Shown here in pieces: positions 25,568 through 33,340 of a DNA stretch of 64,000 bases (its first letter is position 1; each line of letters opens with the position of its first letter). The DNA is from Sphingomonadales bacterium (GTDB lineage Bacteria > Pseudomonadota > Alphaproteobacteria > Sphingomonadales > Sphingomonadaceae), in contig JADKCA010000007.1 of NCBI GenBank assembly GCA_016714795.1, forward strand, positions 200,103 through 264,102, in the 5' to 3' direction. The notes under the pieces were generated by a model, which worked only from the letters and a program-made list of their open reading frames with translations, was not told where the DNA came from and searched no databases. The position numbers were made by a program, and so were the translations under genes.

Positions 25568-27939
25568 GCCGCTTCTTTCAGGAGCAGCGCCATCCAGTCG
25601 GCAGGGTCGGGACCGGTGCGTTTCACCAGATCGTCAAAGCGGCGCACTGTTGCCTCCCGCCCGGACAATATGGTGAGCAGGTCACCTTCGCCTTCCAGAT
25701 TCAGGCGCGCGATCACGCTGTCATGCCCATGCTTGATCAAGAAGCAGTGCGACGCATCGGGGAGCGTGCGGACCAGTTCATATTCATGGCGGGTAAGGCC
25801 AAATCCGTTGATGTAATCCTCAGCCCGCGCCTTGGGATTGATCATGAATATCTGCGTTGCCGCCTGTTCGATGATTGCACCCGCGATCCGGCTCTGTAGC
25901 GCATCCTCCGCACTCTGGGTCGCAAAGCCGACCACGCCATTGCGCTTGCGGATCGTCTTTTCCCAATCCTTGATGCGCCGCACGAACACGTCATCGTCGA
26001 GCGCCTTCCAGCCTTCATCCACAACAATGAGCGCGGGCGTACCGTCGAGCCGCTCCTCGATACGGTAAAACAGATAGAGCAAGGCGGGCGTCCGCGCACG
26101 CGGGTCATCCAAAAGCTCGGTCATGTCAAACCCGACGGTGGGCTCGTTCAGGTTTGTCAGATCCTCCGCATTGTCGAACAACCAAGCATAGGCACCATCT
26201 CCCCACCAAGGCTTAAGACGCGCGTAAAGATCGCCGGAATGCGGGCGCGCATAACCGCGCAACAGATCGACAAAGTGGCACAGTCGACGGTGGCCGCGTG
26301 GTTGGCCAAAATTGGCGTCCACTGCGTCCTGAACCATCTCCTGTTCGCCCGGCTCAAGCCCGCCTGCGAGCAGCGTCAACCATTCGAGCAGGAACTGGCG
26401 ATTGGCAGGCGTATCCTCGAGCTGGAGCGGATTGAGCGCGGACGGCGTACCGGGGCGCAGCCGGTCGTATTGCCCGCCAATTGCGCGGATGAAGAGTTCC
26501 GCCCCGCGATCCTTGTCGAAAAAGATGATGCGCGGCGAAAAACGGCGGGCTTGCGCCAGCAGAAAGTTGAGCACCACCGTCTTGCCTGATCCCGATGGCC
26601 CGATCACCGTGAAATTGCCAAGATCATTCTGGTGAAAATTGAAGAAATAGGGTCCGGCTGCCGAGGTTTCGAGAAGGGTGACAGCATCGCCCCAATGATT
26701 GGCGCGTGGGCGGCCCACGGGGAAATTGTGCAGGCTGGCAAAGCCTGCGAAATTGGCGGTGGAGATGAGGCCTTTGCGTGCAATATACCGGAAATTGCCC
26801 GGAAACTGCGCCCAGAAGCTCGGCTCAAGCGCGATTTCTTCACGCACCGCCACCAGTCCCAGATCGGTGAGCGCGGCGATCACTTCCGCGACATGGCGGT
26901 CCAGTGTCCCCAGATCATCCGCGAAAACGGTGATGCTGGCATGATGCTCGCCAAAGCCCGCGCGGCCCGCCGCGACCTCATCCTTGGCCTGTGCCAGTTC
27001 CTCGCGCAGACTGACCGCCTCATCCTCCGCCGAGCGCATCCGCCGAAGCGCAAGGTTCATGCGCCCCAGTGCCACCGCGCGCTCGACAAAAGCGAAAGAC
27101 TGGCTGACCGTCAGATCAAAGGGCAGGCGGTAAAGTTCGTCAAACAGGCCCGGCATGGTGTGCGCCGGATAATCCTTGATCGAGATGATCGCCCCGAACC
27201 GGCGCGGGCTGCTGCCCGAAGGAGCCAGTTCGAACGCCTGATCGCCAAAGCTGATGCGCCGCGCCGGAATGTGATGGCCCAGATCACCAAAGGGCAACGC
27301 CATCGGGCGCATCTCAGCATTGAACAGGCAACCCAGAAACTCAAGCGCTTCGGATCGTGGCCCCTGTTCATGACTGTAGACGCCCAGCAAACGCGGCGCA
27401 TAGCTGCCGAGTGAGGCCATCAGCGTTTGCACCGCTGCGTCGAGTGCGCGGCGTTCGCCCGCAAATTCGGCCTGGCGGTCGGTCGATGTGCGCGCGGCCC
27501 ATCCGCGCAGACGGTCGAGCAGTCCATTGCGCCCTTGCGGCGGGCGGCGCACGACAGTGAGAAACAGGTCGTTCACATAAAGCTGACGCTGTGCCAATCT
27601 CGCCCGCCAGCGTTGATCCAATTCGCGCGAAAAAGCGTCCGGGAACTCGGCCTCTAATGCAGCATCGGCGCTGCGGCGGATGACATGATGATAGACCGCA
27701 AAGCGCGATGATCCCAACGCCTTCATCATCGCATCGCGCAGGCCCGCGCGGTAATTGAGTTCTTCGGTGTCTGCCGTTTCGAACAGCAACCCGCGCATAT
27801 GGATGATCTGCATCAGCAAGCCATCGCGGGTCTCCAGCGTCACAGCATCCACATGACGGGCATAGGGCAGATGCACGCCTGCTGACTGCTCGCGCACATG
27901 CGCTCCCGCATCGGGGCTCAGGCGCGGTAGGAGTTGCAT
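25564..27939 (-). CDS. virB4: VirB4-type T4SS ATPase
   Basis: A 791-residue protein from the ATG at 27939, which overlaps the virB3 end by 22 bases; longer readings are out of register with the family. The CagE/TrbE/VirB4 N-terminal domain includes GRPRANHWGDAVTLLET. The ATPase domain has Walker A GPSGSGKTVVLNFLL (about 446) and Walker B ALIVVDEGWKALDDDVF (about 635). QSAEDALQSRIAGAIIEQAA and the sensor GFGLTRHEYELV follow. It powers substrate transfer and pilus biogenesis at the inner membrane. Confidence 0.94.
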   Translation of the reverse strand: MQLLPRLSPDAGAHVREQSAGVHLPYARHVDAVTLETRDGLLMQIIHMRGLLFETADTEELNYRAGLRDAMMKALGSSRFAVYHHVIRRSADAALEAEFPDAFSRELDQRWRARLAQRQLYVNDLFLTVVRRPPQGRNGLLDRLRGWAARTSTDRQAEFAGERRALDAAVQTLMASLGSYAPRLLGVYSHEQGPRSEALEFLGCLFNAEMRPMALPFGDLGHHIPARRISFGDQAFELAPSGSSPRRFGAIISIKDYPAHTMPGLFDELYRLPFDLTVSQSFAFVERAVALGRMNLALRRMRSAEDEAVSLREELAQAKDEVAAGRAGFGEHHASITVFADDLGTLDRHVAEVIAALTDLGLVAVREEIALEPSFWAQFPGNFRYIARKGLISTANFAGFASLHNFPVGRPRANHWGDAVTLLETSAAGPYFFNFHQNDLGNFTVIGPSGSGKTVVLNFLLAQARRFSPRIIFFDKDRGAELFIRAIGGQYDRLRPGTPSALNPLQLEDTPANRQFLLEWLTLLAGGLEPGEQEMVQDAVDANFGQPRGHRRLCHFVDLLRGYARPHSGDLYARLKPWWGDGAYAWLFDNAEDLTNLNEPTVGFDMTELLDDPRARTPALLYLFYRIEERLDGTPALIVVDEGWKALDDDVFVRRIKDWEKTIRKRNGVVGFATQSAEDALQSRIAGAIIEQAATQIFMINPKARAEDYINGFGLTRHEYELVRTLPDASHCFLIKHGHDSVIARLNLEGEGDLLTILSGREATVRRFDDLVKRTGPDPADWMALLLKEAA

Positions 27940-28208
27940 CCCCACAACCGATAATTGCGGACACGTGGGCAGCGGCTGACGCGCGTGATCCAGAGGTCCA
28001 TGAAACGCGGTTCGCGCAGGCACAGCAGCATGCCGAGCAGATGGATCAGCAGCGCCAGCCCGATCATCCAGAAGGATTTGAAGATCAGGAACAGTTCGAT
28101 CGTGAGGATCGCGTTGACAACGAAATAGGTATAGGTAACCCCTCCGAACATCTGCGGGCGGGTCAGCGCCAGAAACACGACATCCCGCCGTAGCACCGCG
28201 CCCGCCAC
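27918..28208 (-). CDS. virB3: VirB3-type T4SS membrane protein
   Basis: A 96-residue protein of the VirB3/TrbD family, with RDVVFLALTRPQMFGGVTYT, two membrane helices at about 25-60 (ILTIELFLIFKSFWMIGLAL LIHLLGMLLCL, spaced) and the end FMDLWITRVSRCPRVRNYRL. The size and the TRP-x-MF-GV start are typical. It begins 2 bases after the virB2 stop and overlaps virB4. Confidence 0.9.
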   Translation of the reverse strand: MAGAVLRRDVVFLALTRPQMFGGVTYTYFVVNAILTIELFLIFKSFWMIGLALLIHLLGMLLCLREPRFMDLWITRVSRCPRVRNYRLWGCNSYRA

Positions 28209-28210
28209 GC

Positions 28211-28519
28211 TCAGACGCCCGAAGCCGCGCGGATACCCGCCACGATACTCGCCGCGCCAAACAGTACGAAGCAGCCCAGTATGACAATCGCCCCGCGTCG
28301 CCAGTCCATCCGCCCGGTGAGCATCATGAAGCCGACCGAGGCCACCGCAATCACCGCTGCGACTGTTGCCACCGTTCCCATCAAGGTACCTTGCAGCCAG
28401 CTGACCGCGCCAATGATCGGCCCCGATCCTTCTGGATCAGACGGATAGGCGGACTGCGCAAAAGCGGTTTCGCCTAAGACATGGAAAGCGAGCAGGACAG
28501 AAATTCTTAAGCGATTCAA
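28211..28519 (-). CDS. virB2: VirB2/TrbC-type pilin-like subunit
   Basis: A 102-residue protein with a signal peptide (VLLAFHVLGETAFAQ) and two hydrophobic helices. The first is GTVATVAAVIAVASVGFMML, then after the TGRMDWRRG turn comes AIVILGCFVLFGAASIVAGI. This is the VirB2 major-pilin architecture. It is the first gene of the virB operon; the divergent gene at 28631 encodes a second, different VirB2-like protein. Confidence 0.9.
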   Translation of the reverse strand: MNRLRISVLLAFHVLGETAFAQSAYPSDPEGSGPIIGAVSWLQGTLMGTVATVAAVIAVASVGFMMLTGRMDWRRGAIVILGCFVLFGAASIVAGIRAASGV

Positions 28520-28630
28520 TCTCTTCCCTCACCCTCTTTTGTGCACGGTGCGCGCGCGACACTGCGACTCTTTCGGGCTATAAGCCGAAATCATGGTTGC
28601 TCGGATCATTTCTATCGGCTTATTGGAAAC

Positions 28631-28984
28631 ATGCAATGGCAAACGCCCCCTGATCCAATAGGAAACGCCGCAAACTGGCTGCTGACGCTGCTTGGCGGCC
28701 CGCTGGCCACTGGATTGGCGACGATGGCCGTGGCGCTGCTCGGATTTCACCTGCTGCGCGGTAATGCGAGCATGGCGCGTGGAGCGCGGCTGGCGCTGGG
28801 CGGCGTGCTGCTGTTTTCGTCTGTAGCACTGGCGCGAACGGTGTTGGGGGTTGGCGCCAATATGGGCAGCGGTGCATCCGTTGTGGAGGTTGCACCTCCG
28901 ACACCGCTTCCGCCTGCTCAGGCGCAAGCGCAAGCGCAACCCAACGTATTTGATCCCTACGCCGGGGCGAGTGTACCACAATAG
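28631..28984 (+). CDS. Second VirB2/TrbC-like membrane protein, divergent from virB
   Basis: A 117-residue protein with two hydrophobic segments (GPLATGLATMAVALLGFHLL and GARLALGGVLLFSSVALA) separated by a short basic turn, the VirB2/TrbC plan. It continues into a Pro/Ala/Gln-rich tail ending AGASVPQ. Unlike virB2 it lacks an obvious cleavable signal peptide. A degraded copy of its last third and downstream flank recurs at 35089-35310, so this locus has been partly duplicated across the first Rhs modules. It could be an alternative pilin or an unrelated two-helix protein. Confidence 0.65.
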   Translation: MQWQTPPDPIGNAANWLLTLLGGPLATGLATMAVALLGFHLLRGNASMARGARLALGGVLLFSSVALARTVLGVGANMGSGASVVEVAPPTPLPPAQAQAQAQPNVFDPYAGASVPQ

Positions 28985-29047
28985 CGAGTGAGAGTGCGCG
29001 CCCCTTTGCGGGCAATCTGCGATCCACTTCTTACGCCTCGAATTAGG

Positions 29048-29071
29048 GGGTTTTCGTACCTGTCATCGTAG
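29048..29071 (+). repeat. REP-A copy (degenerate)
   Basis: GGTTTTCGTACCTGTCATCG is a diverged copy of the short repeat GTTTTCGCACCTGTCACCG found downstream of several immunity genes in this array. It contains the last codons of the IS-split immunity gene. Confidence 0.6.
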
Positions 29072-29400
29072 TCTCATTTGGACTTTCCTGCATTCTCAAA
29101 AGAGCAGTGGATGCCAACTCCCTCACAGTGAACCACCGAGGGTCACATCTAAGAGCGTAAACTGTCCAAAAATCCTGATCGTCGAATTGGCTTAAGTGAA
29201 TAATAGCGTTTCTCAAGTTTGAAATCGCCAGTTCCGCATCCTTGGAAATTAAACCTGAACGAAAAAGTCCTTCAGTCAAATAGTCAGTATCTTCAAATTG
29301 AAGATACAATTCATCTATATTTGTTGAATCAGCAATTGATTTGCCATATTGAAAATATCCAATGTCTATGAGGTAAGAAATTTGCACATTGAATTCACTA

Positions 29401-30287
29401 GGCCGTGTTGACAAAAGGATTCCCATTTGGCCCGACTTCTGATTCAAGGCTGTTTTTTTGAGGAGCAGTCATGGGTCGCGGGGATTTGTCGGACGCGGAA
29501 TGGGAGCTGATCGGGCCGCTGCTGCCGCCTGAGCGGGGACGTTGGGCGCGTCCTGCCGGCGATAACCGGCGCTTTCTCAATGGCATGCTACACGTGCTGC
29601 GGGTCGGCTGCCCCGGCGCGACATGCACGAGCGGTATGGCAAGTGGAACTCGGTCTATGTCCGGTTCCGGCGCTGGGCAGAACAAGGGGTCTGGGATGCG
29701 CTGCTGCAAACGCTGGTCGATCTGGGCCTGACCGACGACTGGCAGCACATGATCGACAGCACCAGCGTTCGCGGCCACGTCTCAGCAGCGGGCGGAAAAG
29801 GGGGGCTCTTAAGAACGCTCTTGGTCGATCACGACGCAGGCGGCGGAAGTGCCGGGGGCACTTCCCAAAGCCGAGTGGCTTTACGAGCAAAATCCATGCC
29901 CGCTGCGACAATCAAGGCCTCCCTGTCGGCTTCATCCTGACTGGCGGCGAGGCATCCGATTACACCGCCGCCGATGACCTGATGGCCCTGCCATAGCCCA
30001 AGCCCAAGGCGCTGCTCGCCGACAAAGGATATGATGGCGACAGGTTCCGCGAAAACCTGCTCATGCAGGGCATCCTGCCGATCATCCCGCCCCGCTCGAA
30101 CCGCAAGACACCCGAGCATCCCGACTATCGCCGTTACCGGGATCGCAACCGCGTCGAACGCATGTTCGGCAAGCTCAAGCAACAGCGCCGCATCGCCACC
30201 CGCTACGACAAGACCAGTCTCTCCTTCGAGAGCTTCCTCAACCTTGCCGCCGCCAGGCTATGGCTGAAGTCTTTTGTCAACGCAGCC
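29401..30287 (+). mobile_element. IS5-family insertion sequence (887 bp)
   Basis: Terminal inverted repeats are GGCCGTGTTGACAAAAG at the left end and CTTTTGTCAACGCAGCC at the right end. The element is flanked by TA on both sides, consistent with a 2-base target duplication, as in IS427-type members of IS5. It encodes a DDE transposase broken by frameshifts. It inserted in an Rhs-associated immunity gene, whose reading frame is restored when the element is removed in silico. Confidence 0.88.
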
Positions 30288-30290
30288 TAG
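29471..30290 (+). pseudogene. IS5-family transposase, frameshifted
   Basis: It starts MGRGDLSDAEWELIGPLLPP after AGGAGCAGTC. The sequence then moves between frames: YGKWNSVYVRFRRWAEQGVW and HMIDSTSVRGHVSAAGG (first catalytic Asp), then SKIHARCDNQGLPVGFILTG, and finally LLADKGYDGDRFRENL (second Asp) and RNRVERMFGKLKQQRRIATR (Glu). At least two indels and an in-frame stop (about 29996) inactivate it unless frameshifting restores a product. Confidence 0.88.
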
Positions 30291-30329
30291 ACAAGATCGT
30301 CAGCGCTTCCATCAATTGCTCAAGACGAT

Positions 30330-30447
30330 TCACCATCTTCCTCCCGATGGAATTTCCGGTGATTGACCGTGACCATCGTTGACACGCCAATATGGATCAG
30401 AGCCATGCCGCCCGCCACCAGGGTGCCACCGAATCTGACGGTTACAG
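30330..30447 (-). pseudogene. Rhs toxin-tip remnant (C-terminal end)
   Basis: The last codons before the immunity start read RWHPGGGRHGSDPYWRVNDG and end IPSGGRW at a stop (30330) lying inside the first codons of the immunity gene. The GGGRHGxxPYW pattern recalls the ends of several polymorphic-toxin tips. Everything upstream is replaced by a REP-B repeat and the RAYT element, so the toxin is non-functional. The toxin class cannot be named. Confidence 0.55.
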
Positions 30448-30450
30448 TCG

Positions 30451-31109
30451 GTTACAGTGACAGTACACTTAACTATCCTTCCTTGCAGGCCCTCGCTTGC
30501 CCGGCTTGGCATCTCGCCCGACCGCTGCCTGTATCCACGCCATGAAGGCATCGTCCCCCAATGGCCTTCCCACGGTCTCTGCCCTGCGTAACGCCATCGA
30601 GAGTGGCTCGTCTTCCCCCGCACGCAGCAGCGCTGAAAAATCCGCGACGCGGTCCCGGACGGGCGTGATGTCGGTCAGCCCGTCGACCATCGCCACACAG
30701 CCAAAGCGCCCTTGCCAGAGCGAGCACGCCATTGATCCGGGGGATCAATGAAGCAGCGCAGCCCGGTGCGCTTCTCGCGCACGTGAATATGGCCCGCATA
30801 GGCGCGATGAACTTTGGATAGGCAGGCGCGCAAGCTGTCCTCCGTTTCCGGCACAAGAATGAGATGAACATGATTGGGCATGAGGACCCAGCTCCACACC
30901 GCAACGCCGCTGGCCGCAGCATGCGCGCGCAGCAGATCGCGGTAAAGCGCATAATCATCGTCGCAAAAGAAGGCCTGTTGCCGCCCATTCCCCCGCTGCG
31001 TGACATGGTGGGGAATGCCGGGCATAACAAAGCGCGCCAATCGGGCCATCTCCGCTCCATAGCAAGCTCCATGTTGTGCACAAGAGTTAAGTGCACTGTC
31101 ACCGTAACC
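30451..31109 (-). mobile_element. RAYT element 1 with terminal inverted REP-B repeats
   Basis: GTTACAGTGACAGTACACTT (30451-30470) at one end is an inverted, slightly diverged copy of TTAAGTGCACTGTCACCGTA (31087-31106) at the other. Between them lies a REP-associated tyrosine transposase. Right of the element CACCGTAACCC recurs in tandem up to about 31136. The element separates the toxin-tip remnant from the Sel1-type immunity gene. Confidence 0.75.
30469..31049 (-). pseudogene. REP-associated tyrosine transposase (IS200-like), frameshifted
   Basis: It starts MARLARFVMPGIPHHVTQRG. The HUH motif lies in WSWVLMPNHVHLILVPE. It continues SLRACLSKVHRAYAGHIHVR and then shifts frame near 30740 to SLWQGRFGCVAM and a C-terminal part ending KRGPARKDS. 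Single-strand transposases of this TnpA-REP family act on REP hairpins rather than on themselves. This copy is inactivated by an indel within the IDPPDQ region. Confidence 0.85.
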
Positions 31110-31165
31110 CACCGTAACCCTGCCACCGTAACCCTGCATAGTGGGGAGACTCTTATATGCACATT

Positions 31166-31660
31166 TTACCTCAGCCAAACTCTCCAAGGCGGAGATATTA
31201 ATAATTCATCTGACTTCGATCTTTTCTTCCATGCTCTTGCTATCCGAGAATCTCGATTAACATGCCTGCCTTCACGATAAAACTCGGACACTTGATTACA
31301 CGCCTCAAGATGTCCAAGTAAGGCGGCACTCATGTAATATGATAATGCAGTCGTAGGGCTAATTTTCACGCCATCTCCAACATCATACATGTAAGCCACT
31401 GCAAATAATGCCTCAGCAACATCAGACGATTTCAATGAAAAGAACATTCTATTGGCTTTTTTGTTATCAATAACTGATCCAAATTTTCCATCAGAATAAC
31501 ATGATGCGCGAGCATATGTAGCCCTATCATCACCAAGTTCCGACGCTTGTTCCAAAATTTGTAAAATCGCACTCGAATCTCCCGACATCGAATCCGACAT
31601 TTCAAGAGCTAACTCATAGAGATCAGAAGCTTTATTTATAGAATCTGAATCAAATTTCAT
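31166..31660 (-). CDS. Putative Sel1-repeat immunity protein
   Basis: A 164-residue AT-rich gene whose ATG overlaps the stop of the upstream Rhs tip (ATGA). It has two to three Sel1-like helical repeats: DDRATYARASCYSDGKFGS, AEALFAVAYMYDVGDGVKI and TALSYYMSAALLGHLEACNQ. Sel1 repeats form solenoids that bind partner proteins. By position it should neutralise the toxin encoded by the preceding tip. Base composition is well below that of the core genome, as for the other immunity genes here. Confidence 0.7.
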   Translation of the reverse strand: MKFDSDSINKASDLYELALEMSDSMSGDSSAILQILEQASELGDDRATYARASCYSDGKFGSVIDNKKANRMFFSLKSSDVAEALFAVAYMYDVGDGVKISPTTALSYYMSAALLGHLEACNQVSEFYREGRHVNRDSRIARAWKKRSKSDELLISPPWRVWLR

Positions 31661-32603
31661 GATTTATCTTTCTGAGATTTTTTAGGTGGCCAGCCGCCTT
31701 TTGGCGTTTTGCCATTTGGCGGCTTGCGAGGAGGTCTTCTGCGGTCATCGCCTTTCTCGCCTCCTGCATCTTTTCCTTTTCGAGCCTGCCCTTCCTCGTG
31801 CTTTCCTTGAGTTGATGGCCTCTTACCTTTTGTATGCGCGCTTGATTCATTAATGGTGGGCTCTTCGGGTTCCGTTGCAATAACTACTGCAACAGCTACC
31901 GTTGCGACAACGCCAGATATAACCCATTTCATCGGCAGGGCATCACTCGGATCCGGTGTTGCTGTTTCAGTTGCCAATCCTCCCAGAACAGTCCGGGCAA
32001 AGCCATTGGCAATTGCTCCTGCGTTTTTCCCATCCGGATCAACCCGATTAACCGGGTCGCCACCCACATAGTCATACCAGTTGATCCCATCGCCGTAGCC
32101 AATCGGATCGGTCTGCATGATCGGCCCAGCGTGGGGGAGTAGAGGCGGGCTTTGTAGTAATAGAGGCCCACTTCGGGCAGGAAGGCGCCCGTGTAGAGGA
32201 AGCGCGGCGTTGGCCGGGGTGAGCGCCGCGCCGTCGCTGGCCTGCGGGATGCCATATTCATCATAGCGGAACAGCCGCAGCGCTACCCCGCCATTGCCCG
32301 TGGCCGCAAGGATCGAGCCCTGCTGATCGGGCAGCAGGAAGCGCCGGGCAGAGGCCGCCATCGTCGCCCCTTCAAAGCTCATCACCGGATCATCCACGCC
32401 CACCGCCGGGCCATGCGCGTGCGGCGCAGCAGCGTGCCGGTTGATCCATATTCGCCGATCATCGCATCGCCATCATGCAGGAAGCGCGTGATGCCGCTGC
32501 TGGTGCTGCTGCTTTCATAAAGCCGCCCCAGCGGATCATAACGCAGGCTCGCCTGAAGCGTGCCCGTGGTGGCCGTGCAGCTGCTCCCCACCATCGCCCC
32601 ACC
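31657..32603 (-). pseudogene. Displaced Rhs1 C-terminal module: degraded core plus tip
   Basis: The core matches Rhs1 from MVGSSCTATTGTL to the hallmark DPIGYGDGINWYDYVGGDP, but small deletions (near 32419, 32190 and 32118) break the frame several times. The last 248 residues (to 32403) are open. The tip after RVDPDG has a hydrophobic segment (MKWVISGVVATVAVAVVIA) and a highly basic end, with GKHEEGQARKGKDAGGEKGD and RRRPPRKPPNGKTPKGGWPP. A GKHE-G-xRK-D-GGEKGD pattern occurs in other polymorphic toxin ends, but I cannot assign an activity. The upstream edge is a chimeric join to RAYT sequence. Confidence 0.75.
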
Positions 32604-32953
32604 GCCAAAGCGCCCTTGCCAGAGCGAGCACGCCATTGATCTGGGGGATCAATGAAGCAGCGCAGCCCGGTGCGCTTCTCGCGCGCGTGAATATGGCCCG
32701 CATAGGCGCGGTGAACTTTGGATAGGCAGGCGCGCAAGCTGTCCTCCGTTTCCGGCACAAGAATGAGATGAACATGATTGGGCATGAGGACCCAGCTCCA
32801 CACCGCAACGCCGCTGGCCGCAGCATGCGCGCGCAGCAGATCGCGGTAAAGCGCATAATCATCGTCGCATAAGAAGGCCTGTTGCCGCCCATTCCCCCGC
32901 TGCGTGACATGGTGGGGAATGCCGGGAATAACAAAGCGCGCCAATCGGGCCAT
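32604..32953 (-). pseudogene. RAYT copy 2, 3'-truncated
   Basis: It is nearly identical to RAYT 1 from the start MARLARFVIPGIPHHVTQRG through MPNHVHLILVPE and IDPPDQWRARSGKGALAVGR. At about 32600 the sequence switches into the Rhs core of the preceding module, at a shared ACCATCGCC. The C-terminal third is lost. A REP-B copy lies upstream at 32991-33012. Confidence 0.85.
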
Positions 32954-32990
32954 CTCCGCTCCATAGCAAGCTCCATGTTGCGCACAAGAG

Positions 32991-33050
32991 TTAAGTGCAC
33001 TGTCACCTTAACCTGAGGCAATCAAGCGGTTCTCGCACCTGTCACCGTAT
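32991..33050. repeat. REP-B and REP-A copies in tandem
   Basis: TTAAGTGCACTGTCACCTTA at 32991-33010 is a REP-B copy. GGTTCTCGCACCTGTCACCG at 33028-33047 is a REP-A copy. They separate RAYT copy 2 from the next immunity gene, whose stop is at 33088. Confidence 0.75.
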
Positions 33051-33087
33051 TCCCGTATTTTTAATTTCTCGTAACTGTTACCGCAAT

Positions 33088-33339
33088 TCACAATTCTTTT
33101 CTATATTTTCCAATTAAAAGAAACAAAATTATCAAAAAAACCCAAATCATAGATATAAAAAACAATAACATAGAATAATTAAATATATGAAAATTATAGT
33201 TATAGTCTAAATTCCATCGAGCCTTCATCCATACGACATCCCATACAAAGCTGTATAATCCATAATAGCTAAATGACAACGGTAAAATCCAGCCCGAATA
33301 AATTATAATATTAAAAATCAACTTTAGCACCATGTTCAT
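33088..33339 (-). CDS. Putative small membrane immunity protein
   Basis: An 83-residue, very AT-rich gene encoding two or three hydrophobic helices (VLKLIFNIIIYSGWILPLSF and SMLLFFISMIWVFLIILFLL) and a short basic tail (GKYRKEL). The ATG at 33339 follows the Rhs stop by one base, with GGGA ten bases upstream; a longer frame to 33477 would overlap the toxin tip. A membrane location suits immunity against a toxin acting at or outside the inner membrane. No family is recognised. Confidence 0.65.
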   Translation of the reverse strand: MNMVLKLIFNIIIYSGWILPLSFSYYGLYSFVWDVVWMKARWNLDYNYNFHIFNYSMLLFFISMIWVFLIILFLLIGKYRKEL

Positions 33340-33340
33340 T

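Larger units (their letters stand above)
29043..30336 (-). pseudogene. Putative immunity gene split by an IS element
   Basis: The original gene starts at the ATG at 30336 behind a strong ribosome site (GGGAGGAAG) and reads MVNRLEQLMEALTILS. After removal of the IS (29401-30287) and one TA copy it continues in the same frame into SEFNVQISYLIDIGYFQYG and on to the stop at 29043, restoring a 134-residue AT-rich protein. Its first codons overlap the stop of a toxin-tip remnant (30330), the layout of an Rhs toxin/immunity pair. The last residues (TGTKTP) are encoded by a REP-A repeat. No family is recognised. The gene is now interrupted after codon 17. Confidence 0.8.

Noticed and set aside
20919..28519. 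virB cluster as a complete conjugative element
   Set aside because: No relaxase, VirD4, replication genes or oriT-like region were found in the window.
30469..31049. RAYT genes considered as IS200/IS605 with tnpB
   Set aside because: No tnpB, no subterminal IS200-type hairpins, and the MARLARFVxPGxPHHVTQRG start is characteristic of REP-associated transposases.
31081..31140. Possible CRISPR-like array from the CACCGTAACCC repeats
   Set aside because: The units are too short, irregular and lack spacers of constant length; they belong to REP-B repeats near RAYT elements, and no cas genes are present.
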